A DNA stretch of 64,000 nucleotides from Capnocytophaga catalasegens (GCF_026005215.1 NZ_BPMA01000002.1:62001-126000); one strand, 5' to 3'. Positions 9,368 to 19,217 are shown, numbered from the stretch's first letter. Notes: generated by a model not told the origin, from the letters alone. Made by a program: numbers and translations.

Positions 9368-9821
9368 TTTCTAAATGATTAAATAATACACGAATCGAAG
9401 AAATCCACGAAGTAGTAGGTGTTTCTGCGGAAATATCTTTATAAATTACTTTGTATCCACAACCTTTATCGGCAAAAACTTGTTCGGGAGTGTAAGTTAT
9501 TTTAAGTTCCGTTTCTTCTCCTGATGTAACAATATTATTAGTTATTACTGCATTTTTAACTAATACAAAAGTTGATTCGTTTTGAAACATTTTGAGCGGA
9601 AGTACGATAGAATCAGTTGAAGAAAATTGTATTGCTTCATTATTTACGTGACCTTTACCATATACGAGCAAATTGGACACAGATTTGGTTGTATTGGTTG
9701 CATCTTTGTCATACACCCGAACAATAAGGCGCGAGGTAACTACTGTATCTGCACAAATATCATCACGCTCACAAGAGGTTAGTCCGATAATAAATACTAT
9801 GAATATAACAATTTTTTTCAT
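9333..9821 (-). CDS. DUF6452 family lipoprotein
   Basis: 162 residues with a lipoprotein signal: MKKIVIFIVFIIGLTSC with the lipobox Cys at residue 17 followed by ERDDIC. The mature part is a compact beta domain with two further Cys residues and a central LVVYGKG-like strand, fitting DUF6452. It lies 12 bases after rlmD and overlaps the following DUF6048 gene, so it is the middle gene of a three-gene unit. Acidic residues right after the lipidated Cys could affect surface export, but no Lys precedes them, so it is not a clear surface signal. Confidence 0.8.
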   Translation of the reverse strand: MKKIVIFIVFIIGLTSCERDDICADTVVTSRLIVRVYDKDATNTTKSVSNLLVYGKGHVNNEAIQFSSTDSIVLPLKMFQNESTFVLVKNAVITNNIVTSGEETELKITYTPEQVFADKGCGYKVIYKDISAETPTTSWISSIRVLFNHLENEKKATIHIYY

Positions 9822-9833
9822 TTTACCAAATAT

Positions 9834-11243
9834 TTATTTTTTTTCTAAAAGTACCACATTTTCAACGTGATACGTTTGTGGAAACATATCAACGGGGCGT
9901 ACTTTGGTTACCTTATATTTTTCGTTGAGTAAAGCCAAATCGCGGGCTTGGGTAGCACTATTGCAGCTTACATAAACAATTTTGAGAGGTGCTATTCGTA
10001 GAATTTGCTCTACAACATCTTTGTGCATTCCATCGCGAGGTGGGTCTGTGATAATCACATCAGGAAAGCCATTTTTTTGTATAAATTCATCATTAAATAC
10101 GGATTTCATATCACCTACAAAAAAATCTATATTATTGATATTGTTATACTTAGCGTTCTCTTTGGCATCAGAAATAGCTTCTGAAACTGCCTCTACTCCA
10201 ATTACTTTTCGCACCTTTTGAGCAACAAATTGAGCAATCGTTCCCGTTCCTGTATAGAGGTCATAAACCAATTCATCTCCTTTCAAATCAGCGAAATCAC
10301 GCGTTACTTTATAAAGTTCATAAGCTTGTGCCGAATTGGTCTGATAAAACGATTTTGCATTGATTTTAAATCGCAAGCCTTCCATCTGTTCATAAATACA
10401 TTCGCTTCCGTGATAGCAAATAATTTCTTGGTCATAGATAGAATCGTTGGCTTTACTATTTATAATGTATTGTAATGAGGTGATTTGTGGGAATTTTTCT
10501 ATCAAAAAATCTAATAATTGCGTTCGTTTTTTTATATTTTCTTCAAAAAATTGAATTACAACCATAATATCACCTGTTGAACTAATACGAATCATCATTG
10601 AACGTAACAATCCGGTTTGATTGCGTGGATTATAAAAAGGCAAATTGTGTCGCAGAGCAAACTCTTTGGTTGCCAACCGAATCGCATTGGAGGGATCTTC
10701 TTGCAAATGGCACTGGTTAATATCCAACACTTTATCCCACGCCCCTGCTATATGAAACCCTAAACCATTTCGATTACTTATCTCTTGCTCTGATTGGATT
10801 TCTTGCGGAGTAAGCCAACGCATATCCGAGAAAGAAAACTCCATTTTGTTACGATAAAAATATTTTTCAGCAGAACTTACAATAGGTAAAAGTTCAGGGA
10901 TTTCAATTCCTCCCAAGCGTTTAAGATTATTTTCTACTTCTTTTTGCTTGTAAAAAAGCTGATGTTCATACGCCATATTTTGCCATTTGCATCCTCCACA
11001 ATACCCAAAATGTTCACAAACGGGCTCGGTTCGCTTTGTTGATTTTTGACGAAAAGCTATTATAGTTCCTTCGTAATAAGATTTGCGTTTTTTGAAAACC
11101 TGTACATCAACTACATCATCAGGGACAACTCCTTCTAAGAAAATCACACGTCCATCAGGAGCCTTAGCAACACTCTTACCTTTAGCTCCTGCATCAATTA
11201 CCAAGATATTTTCAAAAATTTGTTTCTTATCCTTCTTTCCCAT
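9834..11243 (-). CDS. rlmD: 23S rRNA (uracil-5-)-methyltransferase RlmD
   Basis: 469 residues. Methylates C5 of a 23S rRNA uridine (U1939 in E. coli) using SAM. An N-terminal TRAM domain (about 10-65) is followed by Fe-S cluster cysteines Cys76, Cys82, Cys85 (CEHFGYCGGC) and Cys178, a SAM domain (VYDLYTGTGTIAQF) and the catalytic motif VSCNS near 425. A -7 element TATCTTTG at 11249-11256 lies only five bases before the ATG, so the mRNA is probably leaderless or nearly so. First gene of the rlmD-DUF6452-DUF6048 unit. RlmCD-type paralogues have broader specificity, so the exact position modified is inferred. Confidence 0.92.
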   Translation of the reverse strand: MGKKDKKQIFENILVIDAGAKGKSVAKAPDGRVIFLEGVVPDDVVDVQVFKKRKSYYEGTIIAFRQKSTKRTEPVCEHFGYCGGCKWQNMAYEHQLFYKQKEVENNLKRLGGIEIPELLPIVSSAEKYFYRNKMEFSFSDMRWLTPQEIQSEQEISNRNGLGFHIAGAWDKVLDINQCHLQEDPSNAIRLATKEFALRHNLPFYNPRNQTGLLRSMMIRISSTGDIMVVIQFFEENIKKRTQLLDFLIEKFPQITSLQYIINSKANDSIYDQEIICYHGSECIYEQMEGLRFKINAKSFYQTNSAQAYELYKVTRDFADLKGDELVYDLYTGTGTIAQFVAQKVRKVIGVEAVSEAISDAKENAKYNNINNIDFFVGDMKSVFNDEFIQKNGFPDVIITDPPRDGMHKDVVEQILRIAPLKIVYVSCNSATQARDLALLNEKYKVTKVRPVDMFPQTYHVENVVLLEKK

Positions 11244-11314
11244 AGGTGCAAAGATAACTGTTTTTAATTATAAATGAATATGAATTTCAATCCAAATTTA
11301 AAATAATACCTGTT

Positions 11315-14050
11315 TTATTTTTGTTTTTTCCCAAACCCTAATATTCGGGCAAATTCGCCAAGCCAAAGTACAATACTTGTTCCAACTATAATAATCCCCC
11401 AATCTTCTATTTTTAAAGGAGTTACACTAAACATCACTCCTCCAAAAGTCGTAATAATAATTTGTCCTATAATAATAATCAACGCTATAAACAAAAATCC
11501 TTTATTATTAGACAAATTATAAAATGTACTTCTACCTGTTCGATAAGCCTTAGCATTGAACATATTCCAGAATTGCAACATTACAAAAATAGAAAAAAAC
11601 AGCGATAATTCGTAAGGAGAAAGTCCGTTTTCTACATTTGTAAAATTAAAAAAATTAGAAAAATAATCTACAACAGAAAAATCTGTAATCGATTGTATAT
11701 CTGTATTTTTAAAATATTGAACCAGTCCGAAAAGAAAAATAATGAAAAATCCGCCTACACCAAATATCGCTCTTGCCATTGGTAAGGTAATAATATTCGA
11801 TTTTCGTTCGCGAGGTCTATCTTTCATTACTTTTTTACTTGGAGGAAGTGATGCCAAAGCCAAAGCTGCAAAGGTATCCATAATCAAATTGACCCAAAGC
11901 ATCTGTGTAACAGTCAAAGGAGTTTCTGTACCTAAAAAAGCTCCTATAAGAACAATAATACATGCTACTACATTGATTGTCAACTGGAAAAGAATAAAAC
12001 GTTGGATATTCAAATAAAGCGAACGCCCCCACATCACTGCCTTACCAATACTACTGAACGAATTGTCTAAAATAGTTATATCACTGGCTTCTTTGGCTAC
12101 TGAAGTTCCATCACCCATTGAAAGTCCCACTTGGGCTGCTTTGAGTGCCGGAGCATCATTGGTTCCATCACCTGTTACTGCTACAACTCCATCTTTTCTT
12201 TGTAATAAATTGACCAAGCGGGCTTTATCTAACGGACGAGCTCTTGAAATAACTCGCAAATCAGAAAGTTTTTCTGAAAGTTCTTCATCAGAAAGATTAG
12301 CAAAATCAGCTCCTGAAATATGATTTTTATCATCGCACGTTGCGTCCCAAAGTCCAATTTGTCGTGCAATTTCCTTAGCTGTACCAGGAGTATCTCCTGT
12401 TACAATTTTTATTTGAATACCCGCAGACATACATTCTTCAATAGCCTTAGGAACATCTTGGCGAACAGGGTCACTAATAGCTGTTATCCCAATGAAATTT
12501 AATCCATAAACAATCAATTTACCATTTTCTGAAATAATGGTATTTTCATCATCAATCACTTTATAAGCAAATCCAATAGTTCGCATAGCTTGAGATTGAT
12601 ATTGTTCTAATTTACGTTCAAATTCAGGTTGTGAAATTTCAGAAAGTAATTGTTTATCTGATGATTGACAAAAATTCATTATAATTTCGGGAGCGCCTTT
12701 TACATACAAAATTGTTTTTTTCAATACAGGTGATTTCACCAATGTTGCCATATATTTTCGCTCAGTAGAAAACGTCAATTGTGATATAATTGGTGTTGCT
12801 TCGCGAATAGACAGATAATTAATTTTTTGATTATCAAGCCATAACAATAAAGCCCCTTCAGTCGGATTGCCCAAAACTTGTGGTTTTTCATTATCTGAGA
12901 AATCTAAATATGCCGTTGAATTAACTGCCATTGATTCAGCAATAAGTTGTCTTTCGTCAGTTTGATTTGAAAATTTATTAAAAAAAGTTTCGTATATTTT
13001 CATCTGATTTTGCGTAAGCGTTCCTGTTTTGTCAGTACAAATTACGGTGGTGGCGCCCATAGTTTCGCAAGCATGCATTTTTCTCACTAAGTTATTGGTT
13101 TTCATCATACTACGCATACTATATGCTAAACTTAGTGTCACGCTCATTGGCAAACCCTCAGGTACGGCAACTACAATTACTGTAATTGCAATCATCACAG
13201 TATTAAGCAGATATCCTCCAAAACTAACCCAATCTATTGGAGTATGTACTGGATTTGAAAAATAAACTAATAAGCGACCAATAATAACTAAAGTAGCTAT
13301 TGCGTAACTGATTTTGGTTATCATTCCTGCTAAATGGTCAAGTTGTTCATTAAGAGGTGTTTTAACAGAATCATCGATCTGTACACCTTCAAAAACTTTT
13401 CCGTATTCGGTATTATCCCCCACTTTTTTTACTTGAAAAATACAATGTCCATCTACCACAGAAGTTCCGCGACAAATGTAATTAGACGGATACGTAGCCT
13501 CATACTCAAACTCTTGAGGATTAGTCGTTTTTGAAACCAAAGGCTCTCCCGTAAGTGATGATTCATTTATTTGCAAAGAAATAGCCTCTAGAAGTTCTCC
13601 ATCAGCAGGAACCTCTTCACCTGTTTCTAAAATAATTACATCATCAACTACAATTTCTTTTTTGAGAATTTGAGTAATTTTTTCATTTCGGATAACTTTA
13701 TAGTAAATATCATCATTAACCTGATTGAGTATTTCAAATTGTTTATTCGCCCTCATTTCAAAATAAAAAGCCACTCCTGTTGCCAAAAGGATAGCAAATA
13801 AAATTCCAATAGGTTCTAGAAATACACTAAATCCTTTATCGGTATGAACAAAATATTCGTAACAAGAAATTCCAAAAGAAAAGACCAAGGCTACTAATAA
13901 AATAGCTATAATTGGGTCCGAGAATTTCTCTAAAAATTGTTTCCACAGTGGCTCACCTTCCACAGCTGTTAGCGTATTGGTTCCATATTTTTGATGATTT
14001 TCAAGAACTTGTGTATCTGTAAGTCCTTTATAATGATAATTTTGAGACAT
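11315..14050 (-). CDS. Calcium-translocating P-type ATPase, PMCA type
   Basis: 911 residues, full length for a P2B ATPase. Visible motifs: actuator TGEP (167-170), PEGLP in transmembrane helix 4 (297-301) with the calcium-binding site, phosphorylation site with Asp340 in DKTGTLT, nucleotide-domain KGAPE, and the hinge GDGTNDAPALK near 630. About ten membrane helices. It exports Ca2+ from the cytosol at the cost of ATP. A -7 element TATTTTTG at 14084-14091 suggests its own promoter. Monocistronic, transcribed away from the DUF4136 gene. Ca2+ rather than another cation is inferred from overall similarity to PMCA-type pumps. Confidence 0.92.
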   Translation of the reverse strand: MSQNYHYKGLTDTQVLENHQKYGTNTLTAVEGEPLWKQFLEKFSDPIIAILLVALVFSFGISCYEYFVHTDKGFSVFLEPIGILFAILLATGVAFYFEMRANKQFEILNQVNDDIYYKVIRNEKITQILKKEIVVDDVIILETGEEVPADGELLEAISLQINESSLTGEPLVSKTTNPQEFEYEATYPSNYICRGTSVVDGHCIFQVKKVGDNTEYGKVFEGVQIDDSVKTPLNEQLDHLAGMITKISYAIATLVIIGRLLVYFSNPVHTPIDWVSFGGYLLNTVMIAITVIVVAVPEGLPMSVTLSLAYSMRSMMKTNNLVRKMHACETMGATTVICTDKTGTLTQNQMKIYETFFNKFSNQTDERQLIAESMAVNSTAYLDFSDNEKPQVLGNPTEGALLLWLDNQKINYLSIREATPIISQLTFSTERKYMATLVKSPVLKKTILYVKGAPEIIMNFCQSSDKQLLSEISQPEFERKLEQYQSQAMRTIGFAYKVIDDENTIISENGKLIVYGLNFIGITAISDPVRQDVPKAIEECMSAGIQIKIVTGDTPGTAKEIARQIGLWDATCDDKNHISGADFANLSDEELSEKLSDLRVISRARPLDKARLVNLLQRKDGVVAVTGDGTNDAPALKAAQVGLSMGDGTSVAKEASDITILDNSFSSIGKAVMWGRSLYLNIQRFILFQLTINVVACIIVLIGAFLGTETPLTVTQMLWVNLIMDTFAALALASLPPSKKVMKDRPRERKSNIITLPMARAIFGVGGFFIIFLFGLVQYFKNTDIQSITDFSVVDYFSNFFNFTNVENGLSPYELSLFFSIFVMLQFWNMFNAKAYRTGRSTFYNLSNNKGFLFIALIIIIGQIIITTFGGVMFSVTPLKIEDWGIIIVGTSIVLWLGEFARILGFGKKQK

Positions 14051-14215
14051 ATTCTTTTAGCTTTTTCCTTAAAATATCGAAGGCAAAAATATAAAAAATT
14101 TTGATTGCAAATCGTTTTTTTGTACTTTATATTTTAAAGTAATTAATTTTTAGTTTTATATTTCCAATCAACAAATGATAAAATTTTATCAAAAAATAAA
14201 ATTTTATCAAATCTT

Positions 14216-14247
14216 ATTGGAAAAATCATTTTTTGGTACTATTTTTG
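14216..14247 (+). promoter_or_regulatory. Bacteroidota-type promoter for the DUF4136 gene
   Basis: ATTG at 14216-14219, 20 bases, then a perfect TATTTTTG (-7) at 14240-14247. The ATG of the next gene is at 14281. Confidence 0.6.
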
Positions 14248-14280
14248 CTGTGTTTTAAATTAAAAAAATAATAAAAAAGA

Positions 14281-14807
14281 TGAAAAAAATTCTATTACTT
14301 ACAATTATTTTAGGAAGTCTATTAACTTCATGCGCAAGTGTTAGCGTATCTTCAGACTTCGATAGAGAGGTCTATTTTCCTCAGTTCAGAACTTTCGCCT
14401 TCTTAAAAGAAGGTATTGACAAAGTTGAAATTTCAGATTTGGACAAAAAACGTATTTTACGTAGTATCGAAGCAGAATTGACTAAAAAAGGACTTACTCT
14501 TACGGATAACAATCCTGATATTTTAGTTAATTTTTTCACAAAAGAACGAGAACGTCAAGACATTTATAACAATGTCGGTTTTGGCTGGGGTTGGGGACCC
14601 TTTTGGGGTGGTACATCTTACAATGTAAGTCCACCACGTACTGAAGGGACTCTCTTCATTGATATTATCAGTGCTGAGAAAAAAGATTTGATATGGCAAG
14701 GAAAAGGAGTCGGAACACTTTCAAACTACGACAAAGACGAACGAATAAACCAATTTGTTGCCGAGATTCTAAAACAATATCCTCCGCAGGTTAAATCTAA
14801 AAAATAA
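14281..14807 (+). CDS. DUF4136 domain lipoprotein
   Basis: 175 residues starting at the ATG after an A-rich leader. The lipoprotein signal MKKILLLTIILGSLLTSC places the lipidated Cys at residue 18. The DUF4136 body follows: VYFPQFRTFAFL near 33, a DLDKKRILRSIEAELTKKG helix and NPDILVNFF, then a Gly/Trp-rich loop (FGWGWGPFWGG) and a DIISAEKKDLIWQGKG strand. Such proteins sit in the periplasm or on a membrane leaflet; function unknown. It has its own promoter (14216-14247) and terminator (14815-14851), so it is a single-gene unit. Confidence 0.88.
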
Positions 14808-14814
14808 ATGGTCC

Positions 14815-14851
14815 AAAGATTTCCTAAACAAAATTTAGGAAATCTTTTTTT
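14815..14851 (+). terminator. Intrinsic terminator after the DUF4136 gene
   Basis: Perfect 14-base stem AAAGATTTCCTAAA / TTTAGGAAATCTTT with a 5-base loop, followed by a T run. Confidence 0.92.
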
Positions 14852-14888
14852 ATTTTTGTTGTTTTATACAATGAAAAAAAGTTTAAAA

Positions 14889-14920
14889 TTTGACAGATAA
14901 TAAAATATATTGTATCTTTG
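14889..14920 (+). promoter_or_regulatory. Consensus Bacteroidota promoter upstream of lolD
   Basis: TTTG at 14889-14892, exactly 20 bases, then TATCTTTG at 14913-14920. The expected start near 14927 leaves a leader of about 155 bases before the lolD ATG, unusually long for this window. The leader (14927-15084) has no recognisable riboswitch or open frame. Confidence 0.85.
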
Positions 14921-15084
14921 TAAAATCCTCTAATTAAGAGCTATAAAATTACAACAAATAGAGCAAATTATAATCCTGTCATTAAGCAAGTCAATTATGT
15001 AATTATTATTTGCTAGATTAAGATACATTAGTTGCATCTAAAATTAAAAAATTCATTTATTTTAATATTTCGTATAAAAAAACT

Positions 15085-15747
15085 ATGATTCAAGCGACGA
15101 ATATACATAAGAAATTTGGCGGTTTAGAAGTTCTAAAAGGCGTTGATATACAAGTAGATAAAGGCAGTATTGTTTCTATTGTGGGAGCTTCGGGAGCTGG
15201 AAAAACTACACTACTGCAAATATTGGGAACATTGGAAAGAATGTCTGCTGTGCCAAATGCTTCTTTGATAATTAACAATGTAAAAATCAACGAATTGTCT
15301 TCTAAAAAATTAGCCAAATTTCGTAACGAAAATATCGGATTTATTTTCCAATTTCATCAGTTATTACCTGAATTTACAGCGCTTGAAAATGTTTGTATTC
15401 CTGCTTTTATTCAAGGTAAAAACAAATCAGAAGCTATGCCTAAAGCCAAAGAACTTCTTGATTTTTTGGGGCTTTCAAACCGATTTGAACACAAACCCAA
15501 TATGCTATCTGGCGGCGAACAGCAGCGTGTGGCAGTAGCCAGAGCACTTATCAATAATCCCGCTGTGGTCTTTGCCGATGAACCTAGTGGAAATCTTGAT
15601 TCAGAAAGTGCAGAACATCTGCATAAATTATTCTTTCGACTCCGAGATGAGCTAAATCAAACATTTGTCATCGTAACTCACAATACCGATTTGGCAATAA
15701 TGGCTGATAAAAAATTAGTCATGCAAGATGGAAAAATAATTTCATAA
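15085..15747 (+). CDS. lolD: LolD-type ABC transporter ATP-binding protein
   Basis: 220 residues, a single ABC domain with Walker [10 protein letters not shown] (34-42), the Q-loop [16 protein letters not shown], signature [15 protein letters not shown] and Walker B with DEPSGNLD, followed by the H-loop [15 protein letters not shown] and GNLD are typical of the LolD/MacB subfamily that powers lipoprotein release or efflux. No partner permease is adjacent, as is usual in Flavobacteriia. It starts after a long leader and is followed 21 bases later by a TIGR02757 gene, probably in one transcript. Confidence 0.85.
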   Translation: MIQATNIHKKFGGLEVLKGVDIQVDKGSIVSIVGASGAGKTTLLQILGTLERMSAVPNASLIINNVKINELSSKKLAKFRNENIGFIFQFHQLLPEFTALENVCIPAFIQGKNKSEAMPKAKELLDFLGLSNRFEHKPNMLSGGEQQRVAVARALINNPAVVFADEPSGNLDSESAEHLHKLFFRLRDELNQTFVIVTHNTDLAIMADKKLVMQDGKIIS

Positions 15748-15768
15748 AATATTCTTTTACAACTATTT

Positions 15769-16566
15769 ATGCTAAAAAACAATTTGTCGTTTGAAGAATT
15801 ACGCGATTTTCTTAATCAAAAAACAGACCAATATAACCACCCCGAATTTGTAGAAACTGACCCTATACAAATTCCGAAATTTTTTTCAGAGAAAGAGGAT
15901 ATTGAAATTTCAGGATTCTTAGCCGCTACCATAGCTTGGGGACAACGAAAAACAATTATCAAAAATGCCAAACGCATTATGGATTTACTTGGCAATTCGC
16001 CATATGATTTTATAATGTCTTACAAACCTTCTGACTTAATTCCGCTACAATCTTTTGTTCATCGGACTTTTAACGGACAAGATTTAACCGAGTTTATACA
16101 TTCGTTACGAAAAATATATTTACAATTTGGAAGTTTGGAAGAGGCTGTGTATCAATGTATTGAAAATAACAATCTACAAAAAGGAATTTCAAATTTCAAA
16201 CAACTTTTTTTCAAAGAAACTCAATCAATACGTACATTAAAACATCTATCTGACCCCGAAAAAGGCTCTGCCGCCAAGCGTATCAATATGTATTTCCGAT
16301 GGCTTGTTCGTCATGATAATAAAGGGGTTGATTTGGGAATTTGGAAACGAATTACCCCCTCTCAACTCTCGTGCCCTCTTGATGTTCACTCAGGAAATGT
16401 TGCACGCTGTTTGGGACTAATAACTCGAAAACAAAACGATGCCAAATCGCTTGCCGAACTTGACAAAAATTTACGACTTTTTGATGCAAACGACCCTGCC
16501 AAATATGATTTTGCTCTTTTTGGCTTAGGAATTTTTGAAGATTTCTGCAAACGAAAAGAGTTTTAA
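15769..16566 (+). CDS. TIGR02757 family protein
   Basis: 265 residues without signal or membrane segments. The segments SGFLAATIAWGQRKTII and RFNMYFRWLVR-like (KRINMYFRWLVRHDN) match TIGR02757, a Bacteroidota/Spirochaete family of unknown function with a helix-rich fold. FRWLVR with a following DLGIWK and PLDVHSG resembles HhH-GPD DNA glycosylase C-termini, so a nucleic-acid role is possible (inference). Likely cotranscribed with lolD; converges on the DUF4369 gene. Confidence 0.85.
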   Translation: MLKNNLSFEELRDFLNQKTDQYNHPEFVETDPIQIPKFFSEKEDIEISGFLAATIAWGQRKTIIKNAKRIMDLLGNSPYDFIMSYKPSDLIPLQSFVHRTFNGQDLTEFIHSLRKIYLQFGSLEEAVYQCIENNNLQKGISNFKQLFFKETQSIRTLKHLSDPEKGSAAKRINMYFRWLVRHDNKGVDLGIWKRITPSQLSCPLDVHSGNVARCLGLITRKQNDAKSLAELDKNLRLFDANDPAKYDFALFGLGIFEDFCKRKEF

Positions 16567-16591
16567 TTCAAACCTTTTAACCAATTATATT

Positions 16592-17326
16592 TTATTCTTC
16601 TGTAATAACTGGTGTCTGTTCTTGTCGAGCTATTTCATCAATGTATTTTCTTAACTCTTTTCCGTATTTAGAATTGACAACTTCATTAGATAATGAATTA
16701 TAAATCGAATCTAAGTACTTGCGTTGTAGAGCATATCCATCAGCCAACGCTATGTAAGGTGCTATATACGAATCCTTATGAGTTAATGCATAATTGACTG
16801 AAAATAGATATTGTCGAATTTTATTTTTGTTAGAAAGTTGTAAAATAGAATCCGCAAATTGCAGATTTTTATCTTTAACTGCTTGTATTTGTTGTGCTAA
16901 AAGTTCAGTATTACGTTGTCCGAATTTTCGCATTGTAAGATTGTATTCTTCAAATAATTTTTGAGTTTCAGAACCTGAAATACGTGCATTGAGGTCAAAA
17001 GTTTCGTTATATGTATCAATTATTATAGTTTTGGGCTCACCAAAAAATAAGATTCGATTACTGAAATTTGCATTATTTTTTCTATCCAAATACAAACAGA
17101 AAACTTCGGGACTTTTCAAGGGTACTTTGAATAAAAACGTACCGCTTCCGTTTGCTATAACAGAGTCTATATTATGTGTATTTCCGTGATTATCAAAATT
17201 TTGTAAAAAAATAGTTCCCTGTTTTAGTCCTTCTACATTTCCTTTGACTATCATCAGGTTTTCATCTGATTGCGAACATCCTATGGCAAGGAATATCACC
17301 AGAATTGTTATAAATATTTGTTTCAT
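16592..17326 (-). CDS. DUF4369 domain lipoprotein
   Basis: 244 residues. Lipobox in MKQIFITILVIFLAIGC (Cys17). An N-terminal DUF4369 beta domain follows (about 25-115: VKGNVEGLKQGTIFLQNF then a strand with FLFKVPLKSPEVFCLYL), then a helical, Gln/Lys-rich C-terminal half. DUF4369 is common at the N-terminus of Bacteroidota thioredoxin-like lipoproteins, but here the thioredoxin domain and its CxxC are absent, so this is the stand-alone form. No partner gene is adjacent. About 200 bases without features separate it from dnaX. Confidence 0.8.
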   Translation of the reverse strand: MKQIFITILVIFLAIGCSQSDENLMIVKGNVEGLKQGTIFLQNFDNHGNTHNIDSVIANGSGTFLFKVPLKSPEVFCLYLDRKNNANFSNRILFFGEPKTIIIDTYNETFDLNARISGSETQKLFEEYNLTMRKFGQRNTELLAQQIQAVKDKNLQFADSILQLSNKNKIRQYLFSVNYALTHKDSYIAPYIALADGYALQRKYLDSIYNSLSNEVVNSKYGKELRKYIDEIARQEQTPVITEE

Positions 17327-17534
17327 ATATTCAAAACTTAATTGATTTGTATCTTTTCTATTGTCCTAAAAATGAAATATTTATAATGTTTTTATTTTCA
17401 ATCTTATAAAATACTGAATAATATTTCATTACGTTTTATACGATATCAGCAAAACTTCTTATACAATTTCATAGCCTCTGCGTTTCCTATTATAAATGCG
17501 ATTTTTGTATTCATCGTTTGTAATTTTTTGTAAT

Positions 17535-19213
17535 CTAAAAATCTAAATCAAAAACCTTTTTGAGTTCGGCAAGTAACGGATTTTCAGCAAGCATTTTCTC
17601 ATATTTATCTTCAGGCTTAAGTATATAGCGTTGTTTAAATTCGCTTGCTTTGACCTCTATTTCCAAATTTATTGAGTAATTACGTAATTTTTCTCTAACA
17701 AAAGACAGAATTTCTTCTTGGTTTGCTACTATTTCTTCTTTGGAAATTTCACTTGCAACCTCTATCAGAATAGTATTATTATAAACTTTGGGATGTCCCA
17801 GAGTAAGATTGGCAGCTTGTATTTTCTCTCCTTTTTCAATCAAATTCTGAATATATGTTTGCCAAACTTCGAAAAATTGTTCTTGAGTATAGAATTCATA
17901 GGGTAATTCTTTGGTGTTAGCATTATTATTTCTTCGGATTTGTTCAGCTTCTTTTTTCAATTCTATACTTTTGATAGAAAATACTGAAACTCCTTTTATT
18001 TCTGAATAGGTATCTATTTGTGATGAAGGTTGTAAAACTTTTTTTTCATCAGAAATTATACGTTCAAATGATGATTTATTTTTTTCAATTTTAGTGTTTT
18101 TGTGAAAAAAATCAGGAGGAATTATGAAATATCCATCATTTTTTTTTTATCCCCTTCAAAGGTCAATGAAGCTAATTGCATTAGCATAAGTTCTACCATC
18201 AACCGAGGTGTACGGCTTGTTTTGTATTTCAAATCACAATCATTGACAAGTGTCAGAGCATTCATAAGAAACTCAGTATCTGTACGTTGTGTTTGTTGAA
18301 TATATTTATTTCGTGTCTCCTCTCCTACTTCCAAAAGTTTGATTGTTATATTATTTTTGCAAACTATTAAATCTCTTAGATGGCTTGCTAATCCTGTAAC
18401 AAAATGCTGTCCATCAAAACCTTCTGAAATAATTTGATTAAATTCGACAAGTAACTGTGGAATGTTATTACTTAAAATAAGATCTGTAATTTTAAAATAG
18501 GTGTCGTAATCAAGAACATTGAGTATTTCGGAAACCTGCTGTCTTGTAATATTTTTTCCACAAAAACTCACTACTCTATCAAAAGTAGAAAGTGCATCGC
18601 GCATAGCTCCATCTGCCTTTTGTGCAATAATTTGTAAGGCTTCATCTTCGGCAGAAAGACCTTGTTCTTGTGCAATATATTTAAGATATTCTCGCATATC
18701 ATTGATTGTAATTCTCTTAAAATCAAAGATTTGACAACGAGAAAGTATCGTAGGGATTATTTTATGTTTTTCAGTAGTAGCCAAAATAAAAATAGCATGT
18801 GCGGGTGGCTCTTCCAGCGTTTTGAGAAATGCATTGAAAGCCGCTGTTGATAACATATGAGCCTCATCAATAATATAAACTTTATATTTGCCCACTTGTG
18901 GAGGAATACGCACTTGCTCAATCAGGCTACGAATTCCCTCTACGCTATTGTTTGAAGCGGCATCTAATTCGAAAATATTAAATGAAAAATCACTCTCACT
19001 ATCTAAATCAGAGGTTTTTTCGTTAATTTTTTTAGCCAAAATACGCGCGCACGTAGTTTTCCCAACACCTCGTGGTCCAGTAAAGAGCAAGGCTTGAGCT
19101 AAGTGATTATTCTCAATAGCATTCTCGAGCGTATCTGTAATTGCTTGTTGCCCAACTACATCTCGGAATGTTTGAGGACGATATTTTCTTGCGGAAACTA
19201 CAAAATGATTCAT
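17535..19213 (-). CDS. dnaX: DNA polymerase III tau subunit, made by -1 frameshift or slippage at A10
   Basis: Reading dnaX from the ATG at 19213 to the third Lys codon of the A10 run (18139-18148) and then shifting by -1 gives 60 further codons without a stop (positions 18140 down to 17961). These join in frame with a 141-codon segment ending at 17535, giving about 559 residues, the usual DnaX length in the group. The junction region contains DGYFIIPPDFFHKNTK; the C-terminal domain (YTQEQFFEVWQTYIQNL) is the tau tail that contacts the replicative polymerase. The alternatives are one extra A in the transcript, or a sequencing error in the homopolymer. Openness of all 60 linking codons makes a real tau product very likely. 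Confidence 0.85.
18122..19213 (-). CDS. dnaX: DNA polymerase III gamma subunit (zero-frame product of dnaX)
   Basis: 363 residues from MNHFVVSARKYRPQTF. AAA+ clamp-loader ATPase: Walker A GPRGVGKTT (46-54), Walker B IIDEAHML, the SRC motif LSRCQIF, and the lid and collar domain to about 355. Unlike E. coli DnaX it lacks the Cys4 zinc module after Walker A. It ends five codons after three Lys codons in the A10 run, so the zero frame makes a gamma-like short form. A GTG at 19228 is in frame, but the -7 element TATATTTG covers 19218-19225, so the ATG at 19213 is chosen; the mRNA would be nearly leaderless. Confidence 0.92.
   Translation of the reverse strand: MNHFVVSARKYRPQTFRDVVGQQAITDTLENAIENNHLAQALLFTGPRGVGKTTCARILAKKINEKTSDLDSESDFSFNIFELDAASNNSVEGIRSLIEQVRIPPQVGKYKVYIIDEAHMLSTAAFNAFLKTLEEPPAHAIFILATTEKHKIIPTILSRCQIFDFKRITINDMREYLKYIAQEQGLSAEDEALQIIAQKADGAMRDALSTFDRVVSFCGKNITRQQVSEILNVLDYDTYFKITDLILSNNIPQLLVEFNQIISEGFDGQHFVTGLASHLRDLIVCKNNITIKLLEVGEETRNKYIQQTQRTDTEFLMNALTLVNDCDLKYKTSRTPRLMVELMLMQLASLTFEGDKKKMMDIS
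18139..18148 (-). promoter_or_regulatory. A10 slippery run in dnaX (programmed frameshift/transcriptional slippage site)
   Basis: In mRNA sense the site reads GAT, then ten A, then TGATGG. The zero frame stops five codons later; the -1 frame is open to the end of tau. No strong stem-loop is apparent just downstream. That favours transcriptional slippage, as in Thermus dnaX, over the E. coli type of stimulated ribosomal shift. Confidence 0.75.
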
Positions 19214-19217
19214 ACGG

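Noticed and set aside
14927..15084. 6S RNA or riboswitch in the lolD leader
   Set aside because: No matching stem-loop layout or conserved core could be made out by eye; kept only as a leader of unknown role.
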